Positions 37,010-48,800 of a stretch of DNA of 64,000 bases are shown here, in pieces; within the stretch, counting starts at the first letter, position 1, and every line of letters begins with the position of its first letter. Origin of the DNA: Pomphorhynchus laevis (lineage: Eukaryota > Acanthocephala > Palaeacanthocephala > Echinorhynchida > Pomphorhynchidae). Location: NCBI GenBank assembly GCA_012934845.2, contig WNNJ02002366.1, positions 1-64,000 on the forward strand, written 5' to 3'. The position numbers were made by a program, and so were the translations under genes. The notes below the pieces were generated by a model, which was given only the letters and a program-made list of their open reading frames with translations, was not told the DNA's origin and did not search any database.

Positions 37010-37210
37010 ATTTATTATTGGATCTGCTGCTATGTTGGGTCGACGAATAGGTACCGAAATCTGAAAAAATAGCAGTTCCTCCTGATGACCTCTAATCCTT
37101 ATTTTTATATACCGTACGTTGTGTATTAGTTGATTTTTATATTAAATTGAATTTTATATTAAATTTTAGTTTTAAATTCTATCGTTATATAAATATAAAT
37201 TATGTAAAAT
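37010..37210 (+). mobile_element. Solo tail of the YIDD retroelement
   Basis: Shows CTGCTATGTTGGGTCGACGA, AATAGCAGTTCCTCCTGATG and ACCTCTAATCC in family order, then decays into AT-rich sequence before the usual terminus. Confidence 0.7.
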
Positions 37211-37778
37211 CTTTTTTAAAAAAGATTTTATTATAAAAGTAACTACATATTTCTTGAAACTACATATTATGTAGTTAATATGTAGTATGATATGTAATAT
37301 GTAATATAATATGTATAATAGGTATCTGTAATTTTTAATGTAAATAATAAAAGATAAAACATGAATAATTTTTTATTCTAATAAATCAAATATTATCAAA
37401 GATTATCAAATAAATAATAAAACAATTGAGTTTTATTGAATTTTTACTTTTATGAGGGTTGATGAATGATGAATTATGGATGTTTAATGAATGATAAATT
37501 TTCTTTTATGCTACGCTTTCTAACATATTTTCGTTGTTTTAATTTGACGCGAGTATTTTAATATTGATATTTAATATTCTATTGAGACTTTGTATCGACA
37601 AAAACTATGTTTAGGCCAAAAATGATTAGTTTAAAGATAACTCTCTAAAGTCAAACACTTTCTCAGCTCGTACCTGAAATTTCATGTAAATGAACTAATT
37701 GATTAACATGATTTCTTTCGTATTGATATAAGTCGGTTAAAATATTTCGAGAAAGCCTTGAAGAAAATTAAATAATAT

Positions 37779-37939
37779 GCTTTTGGCGTAGCATCTCTAG
37801 AGTGTAGATCAAAAAATAATGTTGTTAATATTTCGGCTGGATTTGCAGCCCTTTGGTATTTCGGCTTGGCATGTGTCCAGCCGAAGTATTAATAACATTA
37901 TTTTTTTGATTTGCACTCTCGGAATGCTTCGCCAAAAGC
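37779..37939. mobile_element. Foldback MITE, 161 bp
   Basis: GCTTTTGGCG at the left end is complementary to CGCCAAAAGC at the right. The arms match over about 63 bp (GATCAAAAAATAATG..TTAATA.TTCGGCTGG), with a central GCAGCCCTTTGGTATTTCGG region. No coding capacity. A different family from the 25.8 and 7.0 kb foldbacks. Confidence 0.8.
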
Positions 37940-38937
37940 ATTGATTTTACCTCGAATGCAAGCTTGCTTGATTTAATAATAATTTAAATTTTATAGTTTA
38001 TCGTTTTGTACCAATTCGCAGTTAAACAGAAACCGTTCCTAGTTGTGTCTTCTAGAAATATTTTTACGTAATAAGCACTCCACTCCGTATATACAGTCAT
38101 ATCAAGCTTTGCCACGAACTATGAAAAACATGGCAACGTGCTTTATATAAATTAAACATTTATTTTTTGAACTATGAATATCGCAGGTTTCAAATATTGA
38201 AATTATTTTAATTATCATACGCTTAAAGCGTATGGTAAAGCTCAGACGAGACGAACATTAATTTCATGCTGTTGACAGACAACACCTCGCGGCAAATAAA
38301 ACTGAAAGCAACTAGTTAATACTTATGCACTAATAAGGTATGGAAGATTTTTTGTAAAATAGAGAGCGTCTATAATATGCAATCAATTAGATTATACTAA
38401 AGGGACTCATTCATATTATTTCTTATTAAGAATTATGTCCATTAGATGGCAAACATATTATTAGTATTTTAAAAGTCCTATGCGCAAGTGAAAAAGACGA
38501 TTACAAAAATATTTTTATTTTTGTTGCTTGATAACAGCACACTCCAATAAAAATGTTTAATCATCCAATGCATAACTAGAAAAATAAAATAATATTAAAA
38601 TAAAAGTATATTCTAAATTTATTATTTAAATGATATATTTTAAAAAATTGTAGATCGATAATACAATGGCATTGTCATAATTCGCAATCATTCAGATTAC
38701 ACTAATGGGACTCATTCATATTACATAAATTGAACATTATTTAAATATTAAAAAATATTTAAATATTTAAATAATTAAATATCGAAAATTTTAAATATTT
38801 ACATTTTTTTAATTATTGCAATTATTTCACGTCCGCTCGATTTTGAAATTTTGGCTTTTGTCATATAGTCACTGATTTCACAAATTTATCTTTTACGAAA
38901 ATATACAAAATCTAATTTTAGTTTAGGTTACTGAAAT
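37940..38937. other. Intronic stretch upstream of the J-domain ORF
   Basis: No other gene seen. A segment GATTATACTAAAGGGACTCATTCATATTA near 38390 recurs with small changes at 38694, so part of this interval is a duplicated sequence. Confidence 0.45.
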
Positions 38938-39225
38938 ATGGTTGAATTTGTTGATCTATATGAAACTCTTTCCGTTGGAATTGAAGCCGATTTACTTACA
39001 CTTTTAAAAGCGTATAGAAAGGCTGTCGAAATAAATAAAAGAAATTGCGGGAATTTATGTACAATTAACAAAATCACCAAACATCTGTTCGACGCTCATT
39101 TAGCATTAGATATATTGACTGATCCTGTGAAACGAATGATTTATGATAAAAAGCTCAGAGCCGTGATTGTTCAAAAAAGACGAAATCAAAAAAGAAATAT
39201 CAAAAAACGCGTTAATAGAATTTAG
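38938..39225 (+). CDS. J-domain-like protein without HPD, 95 aa
   Basis: Intronless ORF starting ATGGTTGAATTTG with stops upstream. Residues 5-10 DLYETL match the J-domain start (DLY.LLG). LLKAYRKAV at 22-30 matches helix II. HLFDAHLALDILTD at 49-62 with RMIYDKK at 66-72 matches helices III and IV of the DNAJC17 type. The HPD tripeptide that activates Hsp70 should follow helix II, but the sequence there is EINKRNCGNL. The tail is strongly basic (QKRRNQKRNIKKRVNR). It is far shorter than DNAJC17, which continues with a coiled coil and an RRM. It lies in an intron of the titin-like gene, on the opposite strand. An intact but divergent J-like gene or a retrocopy are both possible; without HPD, canonical cochaperone activity is unlikely. 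Confidence 0.7.
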   Translation: MVEFVDLYETLSVGIEADLLTLLKAYRKAVEINKRNCGNLCTINKITKHLFDAHLALDILTDPVKRMIYDKKLRAVIVQKRRNQKRNIKKRVNRI

Positions 39226-40984
39226 GCATATATTATGGTCTTTTTGAGATTTAAGATATTTGTGAGGATTATTAATTATGCTTAATACGAATTTTATAAT
39301 AATATATAATATCAGAAATAATGACAAATTTACTTTGATTTTTTATAATTTAGAACAAAGAAAAACAAGTTTTTATTATAATCCGTATATCTTTTGATTT
39401 AAATATCAAAGTGTATTTAAACAAATTAAATTAGCGTGATGAATGTGTAATGATATGTATACAAATTATACAAAATTTATGTATTAATCATATACTTCAC
39501 TGATCCCGCTGTAAAATTAAAAGTTAAAAAAATGTATTAAAATCATTTATTGCTTAATAAATGATTTAAGATAAGATATTAAATAAGATAAGATATTATT
39601 TGGATTAAAATATATATTAATATAAATCTATAAAATATATATTTATAAATATTCCACACATCAAAATAAATATTTTTACAAAAATATTTAAATATATTTT
39701 TTTAATATTTTTAAATGTAACAATATATACATAATATATTACAATTTTCTAAAAAGGAATACACATATCATAAAATCACTTATTTTTAATCGTATATTAT
39801 TTAGATATTAAAGTGTATGTAAACATATATTTAAAATCTTTATATATAATATAAAAATTGTTTAATAATTATATATATTATATAATTATTAATAATTATA
39901 TAATTTTATATATATTTTTATATTATATAATTATATTTATATAATTTTATTTATTTATTATATAATTATATATTTTAATATATGCAATATCTTATTTAAT
40001 AATATTTACATAAATGAGTGAAAATTATGAATAAATATTAAAATTTATCGTTTTAAATGGAATAGAGAAAAATTAATATACGAATATGGATCATCAGAAA
40101 ATTGACTTATGAATTTCTTACAATTAAAATTTGATTAAAATTTTATTTGATTTAAATAAATTTAATTAAATTTAATTTGATTAATTAAATTTAATTTGAT
40201 TAACATTTAATCGAACAAATGAAAAGTGTAAAGGCTAAAACTGTCTTTAATAGCATCTAAATTAATTGAGAAACCGATTTGGTCTTTCCTTCTTTGTCCT
40301 ATTTATTGCTGAATTCTATTATTAAAACACGCTGATTTTTGTAATAGAAAATATCCGTCTAAATTATTATTTAATTGTTTTGAAGTAGCCATTTGTAATG
40401 TTTACTTGGAATACAATATGAGTAATTAACAAAGACTAATAACTCGAAAATTTCAATAATCACACGACTGCATGCATCACGAGTAATTATTATAGTTTCT
40501 TTTGCATTAAAATACATTTTTGCCAGTTTTCTGGTATTAATCAGTGATGATGATTGCTCGTCAGTTTGCTCAAGTTATTGGTAGATAAATTAAAAATGCA
40601 TCTTTTTTTCTTAGCATAACGTTTTTGAAGATTAAATTTACAATGACAATTAACTCAAAAATTACAATTACAAAACGACTTAGTTTTCGAGCGACGTGTT
40701 ATGATTTATTGTATTTGAATTTGGTATTAAAGACTTTCTAAAATCAATTTTCTATACATCAATTTATGTGAATTAATTTTCTAATAATCAATAATAATAT
40801 TCAGAGAATAAATTTTCTTTGATGATTCTTTCGCGGATCAACTTACCAAAGCTTATAGCTAAAGAATACAGCATAAATATTCTAATAAATATAAATTAAT
40901 ATTTTTAAAATTGAAACTCCATATGCTAAAAGGTAACCGACTATTACTGAAACAGACTAAAATGGTTACATAAAAACATTATAC
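39226..40984. other. AT-rich intronic stretch
   Basis: Long A/T palindromes (39840-39990) and TTTAATTTGATTAA repeats near 40140-40210. GC rises a little after 40200 without a readable frame on either strand. Confidence 0.45.
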
Positions 40985-41275
40985 CTTTTTGATTTGACTA
41001 TAATGTTTCTTCGATTCCTTAATTTCTTCTTCAACAATGTTTTCATATATTGACTTAACTATTGGCTCACAGTTTAATCCAGTATATTTGTTAATGGTGA
41101 CGACAGCCGAGGTTGACGACTGAGTAGTGTCAGTCATGACTTGCAAGACGTACATTCCACTATCCGATATTTTCGCATTGCTAACTTTTAAAGTAATGAC
41201 CTTTTTGACAAGATCACAGTCCCATTGAATATGATAATTTTGTTCTAGTTGTTTATTGTCATGGTACCAAAATAT
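40985..41275 (-). CDS. Ig exon 8, titin-like gene
   Basis: 97 codons, phase 0 at both ends: acceptor CATCATTTTAG, donor GTATAA. Begins IFWYHDNKQLEQNY, the strand-C tryptophan completing the Ig begun upstream. It continues KKVITLKVSNAKISDSGMYV, with the D.G.Y signature of strand F, then TSAVVTINKY and a charged tail (VEEEIKESKKHYSQIKK). No GVD linker and no following half-Ig, so the regular module pattern ends here, and the next exon must be another type. Confidence 0.85.
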
Positions 41276-41539
41276 CTAAAATGATGAAGAAACAATGACA
41301 AAAAAGCTACATCAACCATCTGTTCTCTTCAAGATAAAATCAAGCATGGCTAGCTTAAGTACGAGCACATATATTGTGTATATACTTAAAAACTTGAGTA
41401 TTTATCGCTAATCGAGCGTTTGGTGGCCTCTCGAAATTATGGAAACGAAACGACGTGTGTTTAAAACAAAGACAAGAGTGTAGGAATTAATATTAAGTCG
41501 GGTACTATTATACGGCTGTAAAATCTAACCAGACAAAAA

Positions 41540-42342
41540 ATGTGGTTTGCCACAGAAGAACTGAGCAGATTTCCCCGCTGTGACATACATCAAATTAATA
41601 GATCAATAAGAATTATGGATAGTTTGAAGCAATTAAAGGTACGATTACAGTCGCCGATGCAGGTATGTGATTCACATATTGACAATGGACATCAATCGAC
41701 TGCCAAAATCACCTTTATTTCTCAATCAAATCAATAATAGAAACGTCCTAGTGAAGGGATTAGAAAGACTTTCAAGATAAGCTTCGAGCAAATTGCACAA
41801 ATCCTCCAACATTGAATGGCAAGTATACTGCAACGCTTGGTTGTCCTATTGGAGCCAATGTCATGGAATAGAGAGGCTTGGATGCAGGGGATTTGTTGAC
41901 ACTTTTTTCTTGATACATTATTTTTTCTTTTTCTTGCTGCGTGTGATGCTAGTGGTCGACGGTAAAATATGCCGAGACCTTTAAAAATAGTAAGTTAGTA
42001 GTATACGTTATTAGTCTAAAATATGAATAAACATATCGTTACGTAAAAAGGAAATTTTATACATAATCGTATTTATATGAGCCGATTGAAAGTGTTTTTT
42101 TAACTTGCCGCCAAAGATAGTTTAACGCAATTTTTCAATGTTGACGAAAATACCGGTATGATTTTGCTACAAAAACCACTCGATCGTGAACGACTCGTTG
42201 ACCTTCGGATATGTCCACAGATTGACAACTGTACGTTAGTATTAATTCTGATTAATGAAAAAAATCAGAGGTTGTATCATATCGAGATCCACATTGAAGA
42301 TATTAACAATAATGATCCACAGTTTACTATTATGGGACCCTA
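41540..42342 (+). pseudogene. Cadherin-repeat fragment (decayed)
   Basis: Plus-strand protein-like DNA inside the intron between Ig exons 7 and 8. The clearest part (about 42117-42342) reads FFNVDENTGMILLQKPLDRE and later HIEIHIEDINNNDPQF. DRE and the D.NDNDP-type element are calcium-binding motifs of cadherin EC repeats, and F.VD..TG.I.L...LDRE is typical of protocadherin/FAT repeats. Upstream, 41790-41905 gives PPTLNGKYTATLGCPIGANV then ME, a stop (TAG), RGLDAGD, which fits the start of an EC repeat. The middle does not read and the final frame ends in TAG with no splice donor. So it is a broken copy: a retrocopy, a captured gene piece, or relics of an older gene. Confidence 0.75.
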
Positions 42343-42589
42343 GTTATAAATAATACGCGTCTATTAAATAATTTAAATAATTTCTAAGAAGACCAATATC
42401 ATACAGTTATTACCATTAGTATGGCAATACTTAGAATGTCGTTATTTTATGTATTATATTGTATATTATATTATTAATAAGTGATATTAATAAATATTAT
42501 AAAATTAAAATTTATATCATATTTACTAAAATATTTTTAATTATAAATATAATCAAATTATATTAATTAATATAAACCTGAGTTGCTAC

Positions 42590-42835
42590 AATCCTATGGT
42601 TAGATGTTCCTTCTGATGACCTCTAATCCTTATTCTGATTCATCTTCTGTTCTTTATTAGTTAATTTATAAAAGTTGTTTTTATTTTAAATATCAATTGT
42701 ATAAAATCTTATATATCAATTATTAATTATCTATAACTATTTAATTATTTATTATTATATTATATATTCCTTATTTAGAAATATTTTGTATTTATAAATA
42801 ATATAAAATACGTAGACTCAGTTAGGTGATCATAT
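42590..42835 (+). mobile_element. Solo tail of the YIDD retroelement
   Basis: Contains GTTCCTTCTGATGACCTCTA, ATCCTTATTCTGATTCATC and terminus TACGTAGACTCAGTTAGGTG. Truncated at its 5' end within the core. Confidence 0.7.
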
Positions 42836-42990
42836 TAATTCATAAACATTTTTGAAAACTACCTGACATAAAGAAATATAATTAATCATTAAATATAATT
42901 TGATAATAATTTTATAATTTAATAATTTTGATATTATCATCAAATTATTTCCTTAGTAATTGAAAATTAGCACCAAATATATTTACTTAC

Positions 42991-43656
42991 CTTAATATCT
43001 GAGAAAGCAGTATAATGACTACTCAGGTGAAAGTCTGCACCTTCGGTCGTGTTGACATCATCCATTGCGCCAACACTGCACGTGTTCTGTAATGTATCAT
43101 GATATTCCACAACTTGAACATAATCCTTTCGTCCCGCGTTATTTTCCAAATACGTAAGCAGATCTTTATTGTAAACTGGATTGTAATCCAAATCGTTGTC
43201 TTCAATATCCTTCTTTATAGTATTCTGATCTAATTGTACAAACGCCTGCATGGGTATATATCCGCTCGTGTCAACCCCGGACTCTAGCATTTCGTCATTG
43301 TGTTTTAAAGGCTCTTCAAGACCCTGGAAATTTTGCAGTGATATGTAATTAGTAGTATCGACACCTGGTGTTATATTGGGTTGTAACATCGGTGGCGACT
43401 TTTCCAGTTTGATCAAATCTTCTAATGAACATATCATGGATGTAGTGTCAATTCCCATTGATTGAATGACAAATAACTCTGTGACCGGTAACAATACTGA
43501 CTTTCCAGTAAAATCAGTAAGCATTAGCTTGTAGATGCCCTCATCAATTGAGGACAATGACTCAATTCTAATAATTATCTCGTTATCACGTTGCTTGTAC
43601 ATTGTTGTAAATCTTGATGATTGTGAAAGTTCAGATCCATTTTTGATCCATTGGTA
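42991..43656 (-). CDS. Ig exon 7 with three GVD-type linkers
   Basis: 222 codons, phase 0 at both ends: acceptor TACATTTAG, donor GTAAGT. Begins YQWIKNGSELSQSSRF and ends the Ig with IDEGIYKLMLTDFTGKSV. Then a long linker region: MGIDTTSMICSLEDLIKLE, ITPGVDTTNYISLQNF and ESGVDTSGYIPMQAFVQLD, three copies of the motif, followed by an acidic stretch ending SSHYTAFSDIK. The Ig that starts in exon 8 with IFW would need its N-terminal half from this tail, which does not look like a normal Ig start. Confidence 0.88.
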
Positions 43657-45376
43657 CTAAATGTATTCTTAAATACATTAAAATGAGTATATATTAATAT
43701 TATATACATAAATAATATTATACGAGGTTTATGTATTTCACAATTTCGTAGCAGATAAATTGGCATTAAAACGAAAAAGTATAATTTGTAGAATAATTTA
43801 CATTTTCGAATTAGCGTTTTAATATTTTAATCTTAAAATATCAAAATATCACAAAGTATTGGTAAAATTAAAGGGTGAAATTTTTTTTATTTAATTACGA
43901 AAATTTGACAGCATTTTAAACTTGTTAAACATTTAATAACTTAAATTCCAATCTTTTAATTTATAAAAATAATTAAATGGTTTCAACTTTTAATATAAAA
44001 TAAGCTTTATTGATATTATTATTAGATTTATAAACTTTATTTGTCCTGTTGTCATTATTTTATAATTTTCATTTCATAACTTCTCTGATCCAGCCAGATG
44101 CTCCAAAATACTTAAGCAAGCTAAACATTTAATTTTATGCATTGAAAATTACGATCTATATAAATTATTAAATTATTAAGTTATTTTAAATAAAAACCTT
44201 AATTTAAAAAATTAAATTTTTATATAAAAAAATCAAATTTTGTGAACAAATTATGATGGTATTTAGAACTTGTTAATTTATTCAATTTTATACACCCATA
44301 TATAGGGACATACACCGAACATTATCAAATATGTGCTTTAAAAATATTATTGCATGCCAATTTGAACATGAGCTAAATGAAACTATATTTTGTTGGTGTT
44401 ATTTCCTTTCATTGTTAAATTTGGTAGCTAAAGAATTGCTAATACTTCAAACTGCTAAGTCCGATATCAGACTAATATAATTAGCCCGACACGTCAAATT
44501 ATAATCAATTATTTTTTATTATCTTAATTGTATTAGTTTTAATAATCTTATGTTTTACTTTGATGGATTGATAAGTTAATCAAATATAAATTAATATGAT
44601 CATCAATATTATAAATAATATAATAGTTATACGGTCAAATTATATTACATTATTAATATGCGAAGCTTTTTAGCGTTACAACCGAAGAAAATATTATTTA
44701 TTTTTAATTGTTTTAAATGATATATTTTTGTAAAAACGAAATATACTCATGGCATTGTGAGTTAATCGCAAAAGTTAATCATCATGTGCACGCTACTTAT
44801 GAGTTTTTGAAGGATGAAACATTAATAATTTATTTAAAGTGGCACATGCGTGCTAGCTGCACGCTTACAATTCTATTAACTAACAAAAAAATAGCAGAAA
44901 AGTAAAGCAGATAAATTAGTCAAATTGTTTAAATGGGATTGGATTTGGCGTTTGAAGAACGGCTTAAATGTTGATTGGCGTATATGAATGGACAGCTGAT
45001 TCAACGAGAGAGGTGTAACGTTGATATTGCGTTTAGTTACGAATAATTCAAATTTGTTGGTCAGCGGACATTTGCTCAAAGCAAATAGATGTAATTAGTA
45101 GAAAATCGCATTTGTAAACTTCTCAAATATACTAAAAAAGGATACATTAACATTATTGATATATTCAATCCATAAATAATAACTATATAAATCCAGATTT
45201 TTGTATTTTACAAGTTTAGTTAAACCGTCTCTAAATTATCATTTCTAAACGGGTCGTGTAATATTTGCATCGCTAATGTCATGAATACTTAAATGCAGAT
45301 AATATTTTATAAAGCCAATATCATAAATCCAAAGTTTTCATATTATAAACACTATAATGCAAAAACACTATAATAC
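43657..45376. other. Intron 6 of the titin-like gene
   Basis: AT-rich; no recognised repeat family. Plus-strand 62-codon (44717-44905) and minus-strand 67-codon (44876-45079) frames overlap at 44.9 kb, have no known domain and may be chance. Confidence 0.5.
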
Positions 45377-46150
45377 CTCTTTAGGTTGCCCGTTAGTAAT
45401 TTGCACTCTTAACGTAATACTCTGGCCCTCTGACGAATGACATTTTTGAGCCATTAGTGATTTTACAGATAAGGGAACATGCGTTTGTTCTTCAAAGATT
45501 ATCGGTTGAGAAATCTTCTGTTTATCAAGAATATCAAATGGTTTTAAATTACGGACAGCGTCTGTTTTTGTAGATATCTTTAAAGATGCACTACATAATG
45601 CTGAACTGCTTTCATTAGAAATTATTAGTTTATAAACACCAGCATCTTCTAATGAGCATTTATCAATTTTTAATGCGATTTCGTTCACTTGGCATGTAGT
45701 GTGAAATCTAGAGGCTGCGTGTAAAGGAACATCATTGAACATCCATAATATTTTATCAGGTTTGTCGTTTGCGACTGCAAAGAAAATAACTTGATCATAT
45801 TCATTAGCTACTTGATTTACGATTGGTGTATTGAAGGACAAATTGCAATGAGTGGTTTCTAATATATCCGACTGTTCTTCAATATTCTTAGAGGAGGATA
45901 TAATTGTATCTAGATCTGTCGAATGTTTAGTAATAGGGGAAACATCGACTCCTGGTTGTATATCAACAGCTTTCTGTTGGTGTTCATCACGAGATAGAGC
46001 CTCTATAGCGTCTTTATTCGAAATAATCCAATCTCGTGACACATCCTTCTGATTTATAACCAATATCGAAAATTCTGTGCTGGTTTTGCCCATTTTATTG
46101 GCAGCTGTACACACATACCGTCCTGAATCCATCGCACTTATGTTCGAAAG
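45377..46150 (-). CDS. Ig exon 6, titin-like gene
   Basis: 258 codons, phase 0 at both ends: acceptor CTTTTAATTAG, donor GTATTA. Opens with LSNISAMDSGRYVCTAANKM, the F-G strands completing the Ig of exon 5, with the canonical Y.C. A linker holds IQPGVDVSPI. A full Ig follows: YDQVIFFAVANDKPDKILWM, then SLEDAGVYKLIISNESS. A second linker has LKPFDILDKQ, and the exon ends with the start of another Ig (SSEGQSITLRVQITNGQPKE). Here the upstream junction lies after strand E, unlike the other exons, so the first intron of this exon is in a shifted position. Confidence 0.9.
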
Positions 46151-47684
46151 CTAATTAAAAGTAAATTTTAGTAAGCAATTTACATTAGAAAATATGCATA
46201 GTACTTTGTGGTATTATGATATGCATAGTACTTTGATAGTACTAAGATAGTACTATCTTAGATACTAATATGTAACTAAGGTTTAGTTTGTAACTCAACA
46301 AATATATATTTTTATACAATTTTAATTGTAAAAATAAAAAGAAATTAATTCAATAAAAGTATTTATTAATTGTTAAATATTTTTATTAAATGTGCTCCTT
46401 ACGCAGTTGTAACTGTGTTTTTAGATTATAGCGGTGTTTGCGTAGCGGAAAATTAATTTTTTAAGTAAATATTCATATAATTAGCATTATTTTTACGATT
46501 TACTGTTAAGTTAAAGTCATGAACAAATATTATATAAAACTATTTTCCAAATAGTTTTTATTTGGAGGAATAGAAAACCTTTTTTTTTGAAATAAATCAA
46601 AAATAAGGTATTATAGAATAACTTCTAATAATTATATATAATCATTAAATATAATTTATATATATTTGGACGTTCTTTATTTATCTAACCAAATTATTAA
46701 CACAGAAATAAGACAACTCCGAAAAGACTTGAGTTTGATATATTTAAATATTCTTTAGTTAGGCGAGCACCGCTGCATACGGTAGATACAGACATAGTTT
46801 GAAGACCGTTTGTATACTGAGATGAGAACACAACGGAACTTGTTACGATAGGCAGTTTGCAAGGTATGTCATAAGTTATAACTTTAAAATTATCTTATAA
46901 GTTAATCTTTAGCAGAGTCGCGTGCGCAGTACTTAGTTTCCAATTCAAAATAATGTTTCTACTTAAGGTAACTTTAAATGATAAAAATTGTCAGCCAAAG
47001 CTATGGGTTCAATTCCCTAAAAAGGATATTTTTGTCATTTAATTCACAATTTGCTTGGCAAACCTTAAATAAAACTTATGGAAACGTTTTTTAAACGATT
47101 TCGCTGTACTGATTATCAATATCGTAATCTGTAAATGTTTAATTAGATTGGATAAAAATAATTAAATATTCGCTAATCACATTCTTCATAAATCAGTAAG
47201 AGTGCATTAAACCATTTGAATACGATCGTTGGTGACCTTCGTTTCGTATTTTCACGATTTATCGTTTAAAGTCACTTCATGTAGTAATCATCTAACAAAA
47301 ATATTCCTTATTGATAAGTCGTTAAGACGACAAAATAGCAATGTAGTAATCATCCAACAAGAATATTCCTTATTGATATAGACGACAAAAAGCAGTTGCT
47401 TGGATTCTACCTTTCGTGTTGATTTGGTCTTTACTAAATGATTTACTACAAACATTTGCTAGTATATGATTATTAAATGCTTAATAAAAATTAAATATTA
47501 TTAATTCAATACCTATAAAGTAAAATAAAATGTATATATTTTGGTACTATCTTGTATAGAATTTGTACTGAATAAAATTTGAGCGAGAGCTATGCAATTG
47601 CGGAAAGAATAAAAAAATAATCTTAGAATATTCTATTATATTACGATGAAATTTTAAATGATATTTTTAAGAAATCAGATTACC
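46151..47684. other. Intron 5, left part
   Basis: Contains a direct repeat of about 39 bp (ATGTAGTAATCATC.AACAA, ATATTCCTTATTGATA) at 47279 and 47341, and TATGGGTTCAATTCCCT near 47007, which resembles a tRNA T arm but has no matching 5' half. No gene seen. Confidence 0.45.
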
Positions 47685-48300
47685 TAACTGAATCTACGTA
47701 TTTTATACACTATATTAATTTAAACTAACGATAAACAATAAATAATTATATAAGATTTTATACAATTAATATTTACATAACGATAAAATTTATAATTAAA
47801 ATTTAAAATAAAAATCAAATTTTATGAATAACTAATAAATAATACAAGATGTATTCTAATAAGGAATAGAGAACATCATGAGAAACTGCTATCTTATCAA
47901 GATTTGGCCACTATTCCTCGACACAGCATGGCAGCAGTGTGTAATATCTGCTAATGATGTTTTCCTCTTATGAAATTAGATTATCTAGTTTATCTTATTC
48001 TAATACAGAGTGAACCGGCTTCATCATCTTGTGCCCCTACGTCTTTCGACGGCACGAATTTGTGGCTTTGACTTAAGCTTACAAAGATGTCGATAGAGTG
48101 TACATGCTCGAGGTTAGAACCTCGTACATAGAATTTGCAATGTACACGCCTCAACCATTCGGCCACGCGGGGCTTAATGATATCTTATTCTAATACAAAA
48201 CATATTGTTTATTATCTATCTATAAAAATTTCCGCTTAATAGTTTAAATTTATTTTTAATAATATTTTGTTAATTGATATATTTAAGGATTTTCTGTTTG
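47685..48300 (-). mobile_element. Long tail copy of the YIDD retroelement, carrying a SINE
   Basis: Minus-strand copy from CTAACTGAATCTACG to TTTCTGTTTGATCTTATTTA, which matches the sequence just after the RT frame in copy B (AATAAAATCTAACAGAAAAT). It is thus 5'-truncated almost at the end of the RT. A SINE has inserted at 48008-48180, duplicating 17 bp of this copy. Confidence 0.8.
48008..48180 (-). mobile_element. tRNA-Ser-like SINE with 17-bp target duplication
   Basis: TATCTTATTCTAATACA occurs at 47991-48007 and again at 48181-48197, flanking 173 bp. On the minus strand the insert begins GCCCCGCGTGGCCGAATGG, with box A TGGCCGAATGGTTGAGGC and box B GGTTCTAACCT in the layout of a serine tRNA. 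The anticodon arm has a six-pair stem with a ten-base loop, so it is not a working tRNA. A body of about 100 bp follows, ending GAAGCCGGTTCACTC without a poly-A. The exact duplication implies a recent insertion; no second copy is in the window. Confidence 0.88.
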
Positions 48301-48361
48301 ATCTTATTTATGGGAAAATAAAGTCCACAGGACAAAAATTAGTTGTACGTGGAACAAATCA

Positions 48362-48800
48362 GATCAGCTAACTGAGTATTCGTATTTATGCTTTATATAA
48401 ATATAAATAATAATAGATAATCATAAATAATAAATAATACAAGATTTTATACAATTTATATCAGAATTTATAATTTTTAATTTATGTCAAAATTTATAAT
48501 TAAAATTTAAAATAAAAGTCAATTGTTATGAATTGACTAATAAATAACATACAATGTATCCGAATATAGATTAGAGATAATTAATAGGAACTGATATATT
48601 ATCAGGTTTCAACCCATATTCATCGACCTAACATAGCAGCTGGACCAAATACATGCTTAAGACGTATTTCTTCTGATGAAATTTAATTATCTAATTTCTC
48701 TTATTCTAATACAAATCATATTGTTTATTATCCATAAAAAGTTTTCGCTTTATAGTTTAAATTTAATATTTTAATAATATTTTGTTGATTTATACTTCTC
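48362..48800 (-). mobile_element. Tail copy of the YIDD retroelement
   Basis: Starts TCAGCTAACTGAGTATTCG and carries ATCAGGTTTCAACCCATATT, CATCGACCTAACATAGCAGC and TAATTATCTAATTTCTCTTA; 5' end near TTTTGTTGATTTATACTTC. Second in tandem with the 47.7-48.3 kb copy, same orientation. Confidence 0.7.

Noticed and set aside
43023-43205. 60-codon minus-strand frame overlapping Ig exon 7
   Set aside because: Wrong frame of the exon; the 222-codon frame is spliced in phase and carries the Ig signatures.
45852-46052. Plus-strand 66-codon frame opposite Ig exon 6
   Set aside because: Antisense shadow of a well-supported exon. The same applies to plus frames at 26375, 51523, 57672, 61847 and 62273.
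46980-47040. TATGGGTTCAATTCCCT as part of a tRNA gene
   Set aside because: No matching D arm, anticodon arm or acceptor stem upstream; at most a decayed tRNA-like fragment.
48105-48176. tRNA-Ser-like head at 48.1 kb as a functional tRNA
   Set aside because: Ten-base anticodon loop, no 3' acceptor strand, and it is bounded with its body by a target duplication, so it is a SINE.
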